Assembly (NCBI RefSeq): GCF_024652905.1
Contig: NZ_CP102428.1
Location: forward strand, 2,988,501-3,052,500
Origin: Pseudomonas oryzihabitans
GTDB taxonomy: Bacteria; Pseudomonadota; Gammaproteobacteria; Pseudomonadales; Pseudomonadaceae
Direction of reading: 5' to 3'
DNA: 64,000 nucleotides
How positions within the stretch are numbered: position 1 is the stretch's first letter; each line of letters starts with the position of its first letter. The notes beneath the pieces were generated by a model that made no database searches, was not told the origin of the DNA, and saw only the letters and a program-made list of their open reading frames with translations. A program made the translations under genes and the position numbers. This document shows, in pieces, positions 46,950 through 61,573 of this stretch.

Positions 46950-47732
46950 TCAGAGTAAGAAGTTGAGACCGACGCCGAACAGCAACAGGGCGAACAGGCG
47001 CTTGAGCAGTCGGGGCGACAGGCGATGGGCCAGTCGCGCACCGAAACGGGCCGAGAACATGCTGGTCAGGGCGATACCCAGCAAGGCCGGCAGATAGACA
47101 TAGCCCAGGCTCCAGGCGGGCAGGCCCGGCTGCTGCCAGCCGACCAGGATGAAGGACAGCGCCCCGGACAGGGCAATGGGCAGGCCGCAGGCCGCCGAGG
47201 TGGCCACCGCCTGCGGCATGCTCAGGCTGCGCCAGATCAGGAAGGGGACGGTAAGCGAGCCGCCGCCGATGCCGAAGATGGCCGAGGCCCAGCCGATCAC
47301 CACCCCGGCCACCGTCAGCGCCGGCTTGCCCGGCTCACCGGCCTGGGCCTTGGGGCGCAGGTCCAGCGCCAACTGCAGGGCGATGAGGATGGCGAAGGTA
47401 CCGATGATCTTCTGCAGCAGCGGGCCGTGGATGGCGGCGGCGGTCAACCCACCCAGGGCGCTGCCGAAGACGATGCCCAGGGCCATCCAGGCGAACAGGC
47501 GCCAGCGCACGGCGCCAAGCCGGTGATGGGCCCAGACGGAATTGAGCGAGGTGAAGACGATGGTGGCCAGCGAGGTACCCACCGCCAGGTGGGTGAGGAT
47601 ATCCGGATCGAGGCCCTGGGCGGTAAAGCTGTAGACCAGCACCGGCACGATGATCAGGCCGCCGCCGACCCCGAACAGACCGGCCAGCAGCCCGGCGCAG
47701 ACGCCGAGCACCAGGAAGAGCAAGAGATCCAT
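46950..47732 (-). CDS. TauE/SafE family sulfite/organosulfonate-type permease
   Basis: 260 residues, about eight helices, with the two family repeats [20 protein letters not shown] and [20 protein letters not shown]. Start ATG 47732 (MDLLLF) is favoured over 47735 because GAGG lies 5 nt upstream of it. The substrate cannot be told from sequence. Probably co-transcribed with lgt; a strong GC hairpin separates it from ptsP upstream. Confidence 0.9.
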   Translation of the reverse strand: MDLLLFLVLGVCAGLLAGLFGVGGGLIIVPVLVYSFTAQGLDPDILTHLAVGTSLATIVFTSLNSVWAHHRLGAVRWRLFAWMALGIVFGSALGGLTAAAIHGPLLQKIIGTFAILIALQLALDLRPKAQAGEPGKPALTVAGVVIGWASAIFGIGGGSLTVPFLIWRSLSMPQAVATSAACGLPIALSGALSFILVGWQQPGLPAWSLGYVYLPALLGIALTSMFSARFGARLAHRLSPRLLKRLFALLLFGVGLNFLL

Positions 47733-47776
47733 CATCACCTCGGGCGCAGGAGGCGGCATGGTACGCCGCTGCCTGC

Positions 47777-47802
47777 CCGGCGGGAAGCGGCCTTCCCGCC
47801 GG
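47777..47802 (-). terminator. Hairpin between ptsP and the TauE gene
   Basis: CCGGCGGGAA / TTCCCGCCGG, 6-nt loop, 6 bp after the ptsP stop. No T tract. Confidence 0.55.
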
Positions 47803-47808
47803 ACACGC

Positions 47809-50088
47809 TCAGCTCTGGACGCTGGCCGCCGGGTTGATCACCCGACCCAGTCCGAGGTTGCGCAAGGCGAGATGCAGGGCGCTGTGGATGACCTGGGGGT
47901 TGTCGATCTGGCGCATCTGCTGCACCAGTTCCCGGGCCTTTTCCAGGGTGACCTGGCGCAGCAGCCATTTCACCTTGGGCAGGTTGGTGGCGTTCATCGA
48001 CAGGGTATCGAAGCCCATACCCATGAGCAGCACCGCCGCCGCCGGATCGCCGGCCATCTCGCCGCAGATGCTGACCGGCACCCCTTCGGCATGGGCGCCA
48101 TCGACCACCTGTTGCAGCGCCTGCAGCACCGCCGGGTGGAAGTAGTCGTAGAGATCGGCCACCCGCGGATTGTTGCGATCCACCGCCAGCAGGTACTGGG
48201 TCAGGTCGTTGGAGCCTACCGAGATGAAGTCTACCTGGCGCGCCAGATCACGGGCCTGGTAGACCGCCGAGGGTACCTCGACCATGACGCCCACCGGCGG
48301 CATGGGAATGTCGACACCTTCGTCACGCACCTCGCACCAGGCACGATGCAACAGATGCTGGGATTCCTCCACCTCGTGCACGCCGGAGATCATCGGCAGC
48401 ATGATGCGCAGGTTGTTCAGGCCTTCGCTGGCCTTGAGCATGGCGCGGGTCTGCACCAGGAAGATTTCCGGATGATCCAGGGTGACGCGGATGCCGCGCC
48501 AGCCCAGGAAGGGGTTGTCTTCCTTGATCGGGAAATAGGACAGCGCCTTGTCGCCGCCAACGTCCAGGGTGCGCATGGTCACCGGCGCCGGATGGAAGGC
48601 CGCCAGCTGCTCGCGATAGATGGAGAGCTGCTCCTTCTCGCTGGGAAAGCGCTCATTGACCATGAAGGGGACTTCGGTGCGATACAGCCCGACCCCTTCG
48701 GCGCCCCGCTGCTGGGCGCGGGCCACGTCGGCCATCAGGCCGGTGTTGACCCACAGCGGCATGCGGTGGCCGTCGAGGGTCTCGCAGGGCAGGCTGCGCA
48801 GGGCGTCGAGGCCCTGGGTCAGCTGGCGTTCCTCTTCCACCACGTCGCCGTACTGCTTGATCAGCGTCGGCGAAGGGTTGGTGAATATCTCGCCGTGGTA
48901 GCCGTCGACGATGAGGTCGATGCCGTCCACCTTGGAATATGGCAGGTCCACCGCGCCCATGACGGTGGGCACGCCCATGGCACGCGCCAGGATGGCGACG
49001 TGGGAGTTGCCCGAACCTAGTACCGAGATCAGGCCGACCAGGCGCCCCTCGGGCACCTCGCCGAGCATGGCCGGCGAGAGCTCCTCGCTGACCAGGATGG
49101 TGTTTTCCGGGTAGATCAGGCAGGCCTGGTGGGCCTGCTGCAGATAGGCCAGCAACCGGCGCCCGAGGTCACGCACATCGGCGGCGCGTTCGCGCAGATA
49201 GGCGTCGTCCATCAGCTCGAAGCGCTGGACGTGCTCCATCACCACCTGGCGCAGGGCGCCCTGGGCCCACTGGCCGCTCTTGATGATGGTGGTCACCTCG
49301 TTACCGAGGGCGGCGTCGTCGAGCATCATCAGATAGACGTCGAACAGCGCCTGCTCTTCCTTGCGCAACTGGGTGGACAGCCGCTTGGACAGCGCCTTCA
49401 TGTCCGCCCGCACGCCTTCCAGCGCCGAGCGGAACAACTGCAGCTCGGCGTCGATGTCGGTCACGGTCTTGTCCGGGACGACTTCCAGGTCGGCCGGTGG
49501 CAGGACCACCACCGCCTTGCCGACGCCGACCCCGGGCGAGCCGGGGATGCCGACGAAGCGGGCTTCCTGGATGCCCCTGCCCTGCCGATCCAGACCACGG
49601 ATGGTCCCGGTGGCCTCGGCATGGGCGATCACCCCGGCGAGCTGGGCGCTCATGGTGACCAGGAAGGCTTCCTCGCCCTCGTCGAACTGACGGCGTTCCT
49701 TCTGCTGCACCACCAGCACGCCCATGACCCGACGGTGGTGGATGATGGGTGCACCGAGGAAAGACGCATAGCGTTCCTCACCGGTCTCGGCGAAATAGCG
49801 AAAGCGCGGGTGGCTGGCGGCGTCTTCGAGATTGAGCGGCTCTTCGCGGGTGCCGACCAGACCGACCAGGCCCTCGTTGGGGGCCATGCTGACCCGGCCG
49901 ATGGACTTCTTGTTTAGGCCCTCGGTGGCCATCAGCACGAAACGGTTGGTGTCCGGATCCAGCAGATAGACGGAGCAGACCTGCGACTGCATAGCCGCGC
50001 GGACGCGCTGCACGATGATGGACAGTGCCGACCCCAGATCCTTGGCGGCATTGACCTCCTGGACGATCTTGCGCAGAACTGCAAGCAT
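47809..50088 (-). CDS. ptsP: PtsP, EI-Ntr of the nitrogen phosphotransferase system
   Basis: 759 residues: an N-terminal GAF domain (about 1-150) that senses glutamine in homologues, then an EI domain with phospho-His at about residue 363 (GSGNSHVAILARAMGVP), PEP-binding EGVGLYRTEVPFM, PMISGVHEVEE, and GSNDLTQYLLAVDRN with ICGEMAGDP near the end. Passes phosphate from PEP to NPr and EIIA-Ntr. Downstream of rppH after about 111 bp, the conserved rppH-ptsP order. Confidence 0.96.
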   Translation of the reverse strand: MLAVLRKIVQEVNAAKDLGSALSIIVQRVRAAMQSQVCSVYLLDPDTNRFVLMATEGLNKKSIGRVSMAPNEGLVGLVGTREEPLNLEDAASHPRFRYFAETGEERYASFLGAPIIHHRRVMGVLVVQQKERRQFDEGEEAFLVTMSAQLAGVIAHAEATGTIRGLDRQGRGIQEARFVGIPGSPGVGVGKAVVVLPPADLEVVPDKTVTDIDAELQLFRSALEGVRADMKALSKRLSTQLRKEEQALFDVYLMMLDDAALGNEVTTIIKSGQWAQGALRQVVMEHVQRFELMDDAYLRERAADVRDLGRRLLAYLQQAHQACLIYPENTILVSEELSPAMLGEVPEGRLVGLISVLGSGNSHVAILARAMGVPTVMGAVDLPYSKVDGIDLIVDGYHGEIFTNPSPTLIKQYGDVVEEERQLTQGLDALRSLPCETLDGHRMPLWVNTGLMADVARAQQRGAEGVGLYRTEVPFMVNERFPSEKEQLSIYREQLAAFHPAPVTMRTLDVGGDKALSYFPIKEDNPFLGWRGIRVTLDHPEIFLVQTRAMLKASEGLNNLRIMLPMISGVHEVEESQHLLHRAWCEVRDEGVDIPMPPVGVMVEVPSAVYQARDLARQVDFISVGSNDLTQYLLAVDRNNPRVADLYDYFHPAVLQALQQVVDGAHAEGVPVSICGEMAGDPAAAVLLMGMGFDTLSMNATNLPKVKWLLRQVTLEKARELVQQMRQIDNPQVIHSALHLALRNLGLGRVINPAASVQS

Positions 50089-50199
50089 CTAGCGCCTCCG
50101 CAGCCGACGCCCGGCGGATCCGCCGGCGTGCATCACGTGTCGTTCATCCTGCATGACCACAGCTTCTCCTCACCTCTTTCGCACCGGCCGTACCGGCAA

Positions 50200-50673
50200 T
50201 CAGGCCAGCAAGCGGGGTGCCAACTCCTTGAGCGCCCGCCGATAGACCTCTCGCTTGAAGGTCACCACCTGGCCCAGAGGGTACCAGTAGCTTACCCAGC
50301 GCCAGCCATCGAATTCCGGCTTGCCCGTCACATCCATCCGCACCCGCTGCTCTTCCGCGGTCAGCCGCAGCAGAAACCACTTCTGCTTCTGGCCGATGCA
50401 CAGCGGACGGCTGTGGGTGCGCACCATGCGCTGCGGCAGACGATACCTCAGCCAGCCCCGCGTACAGGCCAGGATACGGACATCATCGGGGCTCAGCCCC
50501 ACCTCTTCGTTGAGCTCCCGGTACAGCGCCTCTTCGGGCGTTTCCCGGTCATCGATCCCACCCTGGGGAAACTGCCAGGCATCCTGGTTGATGCGGCGAG
50601 CCCACAGTACTTGGCCGGCATCGTTGGCGAGAATGATGCCGACATTGGGGCGAAAACCATCAGCGTCGATCAC
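50200..50673 (-). CDS. rppH: RppH, RNA pyrophosphohydrolase
   Basis: Nudix hydrolase that removes pyrophosphate from mRNA 5' ends and starts RNase E decay. 157 residues from GTG 50673 ([17 protein letters not shown]); the much longer open frame upstream is the shadow of the MFS gene. Nudix box GX5EX7REUXEEXGU is complete in [20 protein letters not shown], followed by VGL. AGGGTGG precedes the start. Confidence 0.95.
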   Translation of the reverse strand: MIDADGFRPNVGIILANDAGQVLWARRINQDAWQFPQGGIDDRETPEEALYRELNEEVGLSPDDVRILACTRGWLRYRLPQRMVRTHSRPLCIGQKQKWFLLRLTAEEQRVRMDVTGKPEFDGWRWVSYWYPLGQVVTFKREVYRRALKELAPRLLA

Positions 50674-50864
50674 GGCTGCCACCCTTGAAAAATATCGTTG
50701 CCCGCATTGTTCCACAAAGCCCGACAGCCCAGCAATGCAAGCTCCGGACCGACCGGGGCGCGGCCGACCGGCGCAGGCTCCCGGCAACCGCCGCGACCTG
50801 CAAAGGCCCGCATTATGGTGGTCGCCAGCTGAACGTCGGCTTAAGGGCGGGCAATCGTCGTGCG

Positions 50865-52388
50865 CTAGCGGAAATGCCGCTGTACGGCCATGTAGACCGC
50901 CAGCGCCAGACCGATCCAGCCGACCAGCCAGAAATAGTCGAGATAGCCCAGCACCTGACTCTGGCGGGTGACCAGACTGGAGATCTGCGCCAGGGCGCTG
51001 TCGGCGCCGGTAGCCTGCCGATAGCGTTCGCCGTAGGCCTGGTAGTTCGGGGCATAGGGGTTGACCGCAGCGCTGAGCACCGTGGCATGGAAGGCGTCGC
51101 GCCACTGCAGGAAGACGTTGGACAGCACGATACCCATGGGCATGACCAGTTGCTGGGTCATGTTCTTGATCTGGTAGGCCTGGCTGAAATAGGCCGGCTC
51201 GACGCGCATGAAGGTGTACATGATGATCACCGCGAAGGTGCCGATCAGGTAGGTGCCATGCATCATCAGGCCCGGCACCAGCTGCTGATAGAGGGGCACG
51301 TCGCCGTGCTGGTGCACCATCCAGAAGCCGTAGCCGGCCAGCAGCAGATAGCCCGCCACCAGGTACTTGCGAAAGCCGCCCCAGGGAAAGCGCTCGCGCA
51401 GCCGCACCGAGGTGATCATCAGCAAGGGTGCCAGGCCGCACAGCCAGCCCAGCGCCATGACGCCCCCGGCGGTATAGACCGGCAGCTGCAGACCGTTGAC
51501 CACATACTGGGGAATGATGAAGTTGTAGGCCCCGAGCAGGAAGTAATTGAGCATCATGAACAGCATGCCGGCGAGAAAGCCGGGGGTGATGGCGTGCTTG
51601 AAGTCCAGGGTAGGCCGTGCCAGGCCGCGCTCGTAATAGACGTAGAGCCCGAGGATCGCCGTGCCCAGCAGCAGCTCCAGGGCCAGCCACGGACCATCGC
51701 TGAAGAAATCGAAGGCCAGCCGCTGGGTGGTGGTGGTCAACAGCAGACTGCCACCCGCCAGCAGCACCATGGACAGCAGCGACGGCGCCCCGGAATTCTC
51801 CAGCGGGTGGGAACGCCGCGGCAGCGACAGCCAGACGCAAATGGCCACCAACGCGCAGGCCAGCGCCGGCACCATGAAGATGGCGCGCCACTGATGGCCT
51901 TCCAGCAATTCCGCGGTGGTGAAGGACGCCAGCGCACCCCCCAGGGGCACGCCCGAGGCGAAGGCGCGGATCCCGGTCGGCAGCTGCGGACCGGAGAAAT
52001 ACATCTGCACCAGCACCCGCGCCCCGGCAAAGAAGGTGGCGGCGCCGGCGCCCATCAGGACGCGTCCGGCGATGAAAATCGGCAGATCGGTGGCCACCAG
52101 GCAGCACACCTGGCCGACCAGATGGATGCCGACGGCGGTAAAGATCAGGTTGCGATAGCCCAGGCGCTGGGCGAACCACTGGTGCGGCGCGCTGGTGACG
52201 ATGACGGCGACGCTGTAGCAGGCGGTCGCCAGGCTGTAGCTGCGCGGGTCGATGCCGAGGCCGCCATAGACATAGCGGTTGGCCAGGGCGATGGACAGGT
52301 TGTCGAGAAAGTACACCAGCACCATCAGGGTGATGCTCAGCAGCAGCAGGCCGCGGTGATGGGGGCGATCGGTGTCGTCGGCGTACAT
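50865..52388 (-). CDS. MFS transporter, DHA2-like
   Basis: 507 residues with about 14 hydrophobic helices. The loop-2/3 region ([17 protein letters not shown]) and the motif-C-like segment ([31 protein letters not shown]) fit EmrB/DHA2-type drug or acid exporters. No adaptor (EmrA) gene is adjacent, so substrate is open. It stands apart: 191 bp to rppH and 111 bp to the Ldh gene, both without a clear terminator. Confidence 0.87.
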   Translation of the reverse strand: MYADDTDRPHHRGLLLLSITLMVLVYFLDNLSIALANRYVYGGLGIDPRSYSLATACYSVAVIVTSAPHQWFAQRLGYRNLIFTAVGIHLVGQVCCLVATDLPIFIAGRVLMGAGAATFFAGARVLVQMYFSGPQLPTGIRAFASGVPLGGALASFTTAELLEGHQWRAIFMVPALACALVAICVWLSLPRRSHPLENSGAPSLLSMVLLAGGSLLLTTTTQRLAFDFFSDGPWLALELLLGTAILGLYVYYERGLARPTLDFKHAITPGFLAGMLFMMLNYFLLGAYNFIIPQYVVNGLQLPVYTAGGVMALGWLCGLAPLLMITSVRLRERFPWGGFRKYLVAGYLLLAGYGFWMVHQHGDVPLYQQLVPGLMMHGTYLIGTFAVIIMYTFMRVEPAYFSQAYQIKNMTQQLVMPMGIVLSNVFLQWRDAFHATVLSAAVNPYAPNYQAYGERYRQATGADSALAQISSLVTRQSQVLGYLDYFWLVGWIGLALAVYMAVQRHFR

Positions 52389-52499
52389 GAAGACCCAGGG
52401 CTGGCACTAAGGGGGCCAGTCGTGGACCCTGCGTCTGGCACGGGGTTCAGAGGCCGCGTTGTCGCAGCCTCCTTCAGGTGATGCGCATCGCGTCCCGGC

Positions 52500-53513
52500 T
52501 CAGCCAGGTAGCAGGGCCCGGACGTCGGCTAGGAGTTCGTCCGGCACCTCCACCCAGCCACGGGTGGTATTGCGAGCCCGCGCCTGGTAGCGGCGCTGCG
52601 ACGGCAGGCGGGCGCCCTGGGCCTCGATGCCGGCGAACAACTGCTCGGCGCGCTGCTGGTAGTCGCCTACCGCGGCGCCGAGAAAGCGCTGGGGATCGAA
52701 GGCCAGGATGAGTTCGCCGTGATAGGGCAAGCCACCCGCGCCGGCGTCGACCGCGGAAGATTCCGGGCTGGTGAGATCGCCGATCAGGGGTCCGGCGAGC
52801 AATTCGATCATGGCCGACAGCGCCGAGCCCTTGTGACCACCAAAGGTGAGCATGGCGCCCTCCTCCAGCACGGTGCGGGCATCGCTGCTGGGAGCGCCCT
52901 CGGCATCCACTCCCCAGCCTTCGGGCAGGGCCTTGCCGGCACGGCGGTGCAATTCGATTTCGCCGCGGGCCACGGCGCTGGTGGCGAAATCGAAGACGAA
53001 GGGTTGCCCTTCCGGTCGCGGCCAGCCAAAGGCGATGGGATTGGTACCGAACAGCGGGCGACGACCGCCGGCCGGGGCGACATAGGCCTGGGTCGGATTG
53101 CAGGCCAGGGCCACCAGGCCCCTGGCGGTGAGGGCTTCCATCTCCACCCAGAGCGCCGAGAAGTGCACGCAGTTGTTGATCGCCAGGGCCGCCAGGCCAC
53201 AGGCGCGCGCCTTGGCTTCCAGCAGCGGCAGACCGGCGTGGAAGGCCAGCGGCGAGAAGCCACCCCCGGCATCGACCCGGACGATGGCCGGCGCCACGTC
53301 CTCGATGCGGGGTTCGGCATCCGGCACCACCTTGCCGGCCTTGAGCGTCTTGACGATGCCCAGCAGCCGATAGATGCCGTGGGAGGCACAGTCATCACGC
53401 TGGCCGGCCACCATCATGGCGGCGATGGCTGTACTCTGCGGTTGACTGAAACCCTGGGCCGCAAGCACCTCTTCGGCCAGGTGCTGCAGCTCTTCCGGGG
53501 TCATCTGGGCCAT
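52500..53513 (-). CDS. Ldh2/malate dehydrogenase-family oxidoreductase
   Basis: 337-residue NAD(P)H-dependent enzyme of the MDH2/LDH2 family. The catalytic His is in DDCASHGIYRLLG; other markers are INNCVHFSALWVEMEAL, FGTNPIAFGWPRPEGQPFVFDFATSAVARGEIELHRR cut by the cofactor loop, and FGGHKGSALSAMIELL. Members reduce 2-oxoacids, ureidoglycolate or cyclic imines (Delta1-piperideine/pyrroline-2-carboxylate); the Cys-Val-His-Phe stretch resembles imino-acid reductases more than lactate enzymes, but this is weak. Confidence 0.88.
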   Translation of the reverse strand: MAQMTPEELQHLAEEVLAAQGFSQPQSTAIAAMMVAGQRDDCASHGIYRLLGIVKTLKAGKVVPDAEPRIEDVAPAIVRVDAGGGFSPLAFHAGLPLLEAKARACGLAALAINNCVHFSALWVEMEALTARGLVALACNPTQAYVAPAGGRRPLFGTNPIAFGWPRPEGQPFVFDFATSAVARGEIELHRRAGKALPEGWGVDAEGAPSSDARTVLEEGAMLTFGGHKGSALSAMIELLAGPLIGDLTSPESSAVDAGAGGLPYHGELILAFDPQRFLGAAVGDYQQRAEQLFAGIEAQGARLPSQRRYQARARNTTRGWVEVPDELLADVRALLPG

Positions 53514-53605
53514 GGCGGCGCTCCATCGGGAAAACCCCGACTATGCCGCAACCAGCCACGGCCCGCTCGCTCGACTTGGGACCGGTCATGCCGATCCCGG
53601 CACAG

Positions 53606-54673
53606 TCAGCCCTGGTGGTAGCGCCCCGACAACTCGTGCACGGCTTCGATGAAGGCGCCGGCGTGAGCCGGGTCCACCTCGGGAGTGATGCCGTGACCCA
53701 GGTTGAAGACGTGGCCGCTGCCCTGGCCATAGCTTTCCAGGATACGCCCCACCTCGGCGCGAATGGCCGCCGGCTTGGCGTAGAGCACGCTGGGATCCAT
53801 GTTGCCCTGCAGGGCAACCTTGGCACCCACGCGGCGGCGCGCTTCGCCAATGTCGCAGGTCCAGTCCAGGCCCAGGGCCTCGGCGCCGCTGTCGGCCAGG
53901 CTTTCCAGCCAGAGACCGCCGTTCTTGGTGAAGAGGATCACCGGTACCTGTCGTCCTTCATGCTCGCGGATCAGCCCGGCGACGATCTTGCGCATATAGG
54001 CCAGGGAGAACTCCTGGTAGGCCGCGGCGGACAGGTTGCCGCCCCAGGTATCGAAGATCTGCACCGCCTGGGCGCCAGCACGAATCTGGCCGTTGAGGTA
54101 GGAGGTGACCGCCTGGGCCAGCTTATCCAGCAGCAGGTGCAGGGCCTCGGGGGTGTCGTAGAGCATGGCCTTGGCCTTGCGGAAATCCTTGCTGGAGCCG
54201 CCTTCGATCATGTAGGTAGCCAGGGTCCAGGGGCTGCCGGAAAAGCCGATCAGGGGTACCCGGCCGTCCAGCGCCGTGCGGATGGTGCGCACGGCGTCCA
54301 TCACGTAGCCCAGGTCGGATTCGGCATCGGGGATCGGCAGCGCCTCGATGTCGGCCGGGGTATCGATCACCTTGCGAAAGCGCGGACCCTCGCCAGTCTC
54401 GAAATAGAGGCCCTGGCCCATGGCATCGGGGATGGTGAGGATGTCGGAGAAGAGGATGGCCGCATCCAGGGGATAGCGCTCCAGCGGCTGCAAGGTCACC
54501 TCGCAGGCGAATTGCGGGTTCTTGCACAGACTCATGAAGTCACCGGCGCGGGCCCGGCTGGCGCGGTACTCGGGCAGATAGCGCCCGGCCTGGCGCATCA
54601 TCCACACCGGGGTGACGTCCACCGGCTGCTTGAGCAGGGCACGCAGGAAACGGTCGTTCTTCAGGGCAGTCAT
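53606..54673 (-). CDS. hemE: Uroporphyrinogen decarboxylase
   Basis: Removes four carboxyl groups from uroporphyrinogen III in heme synthesis. ATG 54673 ([19 protein letters not shown]) gives 355 residues, the exact Pseudomonas size. Motifs: [16 protein letters not shown], catalytic Asp in [44 protein letters not shown] and [13 protein letters not shown]. In P. aeruginosa gltD is the direct neighbour; here a cyanase gene lies between. Confidence 0.97.
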   Translation of the reverse strand: MTALKNDRFLRALLKQPVDVTPVWMMRQAGRYLPEYRASRARAGDFMSLCKNPQFACEVTLQPLERYPLDAAILFSDILTIPDAMGQGLYFETGEGPRFRKVIDTPADIEALPIPDAESDLGYVMDAVRTIRTALDGRVPLIGFSGSPWTLATYMIEGGSSKDFRKAKAMLYDTPEALHLLLDKLAQAVTSYLNGQIRAGAQAVQIFDTWGGNLSAAAYQEFSLAYMRKIVAGLIREHEGRQVPVILFTKNGGLWLESLADSGAEALGLDWTCDIGEARRRVGAKVALQGNMDPSVLYAKPAAIRAEVGRILESYGQGSGHVFNLGHGITPEVDPAHAGAFIEAVHELSGRYHQG

Positions 54674-54721
54674 GGCGACATCCGGCAGCAAAAGTGCCGG
54701 CATTGTCGCAAAGCGGCTGGC

Positions 54722-54750
54722 AAAAGGCACTGCACCGGGGCGTGCCTTTT
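54722..54750. terminator. Terminator after cynS
   Basis: AAAAGGCAC / GTGCCTTTT perfect inverted repeat with an 11-nt loop, 20 bp after the cynS stop and before hemE. Confidence 0.8.
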
Positions 54751-54769
54751 ATCTATCGCACCGATCGGC

Positions 54770-55210
54770 TTACCAGCTCTTGTAGGGCAGGAACTTGCCG
54801 TTGAGCACGATCTGCACCCGGTCGCCCTTGGGATCGGCCACCCGCGAGATGTCCATGCTGAAGTCGATGGCACTCATGATGCCGTCACCGAACTCTTCAT
54901 GGATCAGGGTTTTGATGGTATCGCCGTAGACATGGATCATCTCGTAGAAGCGATAGATCAGCGGATCGGTCGGCACGGCCTTGTCCCACTGCTTGTGCGG
55001 GAAGGCTTGCAGCGCCAGGGAAACCTCGCTCGGTAATTCCAGCACTTGGCACAGGCGTTCCGCCACCGCCGGCGCCATGCTGTTCATGCCCAGGCAGGCG
55101 GAGGTGGTCCAGACCGAGGACATTTCCAGGCTGGCGGCGATCGCCGACCAGCTCAGGCCCAGGCGCTGCTTGGCGGCGAGAATGGCGGCGGTCATTTCGG
55201 GCTTGTTCAT
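54770..55210 (-). CDS. cynS: Cyanate hydratase (cyanase)
   Basis: Converts cyanate and bicarbonate to ammonia and CO2, allowing detoxification and use of cyanate as nitrogen source. 146 residues from ATG 55210, GAGG upstream; the longer open frame runs over the promoter. The decamer-forming N-terminal helices (AILAAKQRLGLSWSAIAASL) and the catalytic trio are visible: Arg and Glu in LIYRFYEMIHVYGD and Ser in DGIMSAIDFSMD; ends NGKFLPYKSW. No cynT carbonic anhydrase or cynR regulator is adjacent. It has its own terminator on each side and a sigma-54-type promoter. Confidence 0.96.
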   Translation of the reverse strand: MNKPEMTAAILAAKQRLGLSWSAIAASLEMSSVWTTSACLGMNSMAPAVAERLCQVLELPSEVSLALQAFPHKQWDKAVPTDPLIYRFYEMIHVYGDTIKTLIHEEFGDGIMSAIDFSMDISRVADPKGDRVQIVLNGKFLPYKSW

Positions 55211-55242
55211 GGCAGTACCTCGCAGGAGAGAACCAGAACCTT

Positions 55243-55258
55243 TGCAGACCCTGTGCCA
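55243..55258 (-). promoter_or_regulatory. Sigma-54 (RpoN) promoter candidate of cynS
   Basis: Minus strand TGGCACAGGGTCTGCA: TGGCAC at -24, GC at -12 with exact GG-N10-GC spacing; the only change from TGGCAC-N5-TTGC is C for T. It ends about 33 bp before the ATG. Confidence 0.65.
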
Positions 55259-55280
55259 GACGCAGAAAGCGCTCTGGCAC
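55253..55280. repeat. Inverted repeat overlapping the cynS promoter
   Basis: GTGCCAGA / TCTGGCAC, perfect 8-bp arms and a 12-bp spacer. The left arm is the -24 element; the right arm could be an operator half. Confidence 0.55.
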
Positions 55281-55345
55281 GGCCTCCACAGCGCCCTGCC
55301 CGCCTTTCGCTGCACCAGAAAGCAGCCCTATCCCCGCATGGCGCC

Positions 55346-55380
55346 CAAGAAAAAAGCCGACCGGCTTGCACCGGTCGGCT
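55346..55380 (-). terminator. Rho-independent terminator after gltBD
   Basis: AGCCGACCGG / CCGGTCGGCT, 6-nt loop, followed on the minus strand by TTTTTTCTTGG. 20 bp after the gltD stop. Confidence 0.92.
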
Positions 55381-55399
55381 CTTGTCCAGCGGCCTGGCC

Positions 55400-56845
<1,446 letters not shown>

Positions 56846-56877
56846 TCAGCAGGGCGCCACGAGCTATCACGGTGAAA

Positions 56878-56897
56878 CCGGCGCCTTGAGGCGCCGG
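56878..56897. other. Intercistronic hairpin gltB-gltD
   Basis: CCGGCGCC-TTGA-GGCGCCGG, perfect 8-bp stem with a tetraloop, 11 bp after the gltB stop; possible mRNA stabiliser that sets the GltB:GltD ratio. Confidence 0.6.
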
Positions 56898-56908
56898 CAT
56901 CGAAGTCG

Positions 56909-61357
<4,449 letters not shown>

Positions 61358-61445
61358 AGCGCTCTCACCGGCAATCAGGTTATTGCGAAGGCATCACAAA
61401 ACGGTCCGCTTATTTGAACTTTTTTCGGACAGTCAAAGGCTGACC

Positions 61446-61473
61446 AGTGTAGCGAAAAAATCGCTTACGACAA
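61446..61473 (-). promoter_or_regulatory. Sigma-70 promoter candidate of gltBD with an internal palindrome
   Basis: Minus strand TTGTCG (61468-61473), 16-bp spacer, TACACT (61446-61451). The spacer holds AGCGA-N5-TCGCT (61451-61465), an operator candidate. Confidence 0.6.
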
Positions 61474-61508
61474 ACACTGATGACACCTGATGAAAATTCG
61501 ATGACGCA

Positions 61509-61557
61509 AAAAAGAAAGCCCCGGCATCACGCTCGTGATAGCACCGGGGCTTTCTTT
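61509..61557. terminator. Bidirectional-looking terminator after the DamX-like gene
   Basis: AAAGAAAGCCCCGG / CCGGGGCTTTCTTT with an inner ATCACG/CGTGAT stem. Lies between the DamX-like gene (upstream) and gltB (downstream), 17 bp after the former's stop. Confidence 0.92.
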
Positions 61558-61573
61558 ACGTAGCAGGCAAGAA

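Noticed and set aside
50674-52407. Upstream extension of the rppH frame
   Set aside because: Shadow of the MFS gene in another frame; rppH begins at GTG 50673 by family length and motif.
55311-55326. NtrC site upstream of cynS
   Set aside because: Only one arm (TGCACC) fits; the other arm is poor, so it is mentioned only in the cynS finding.
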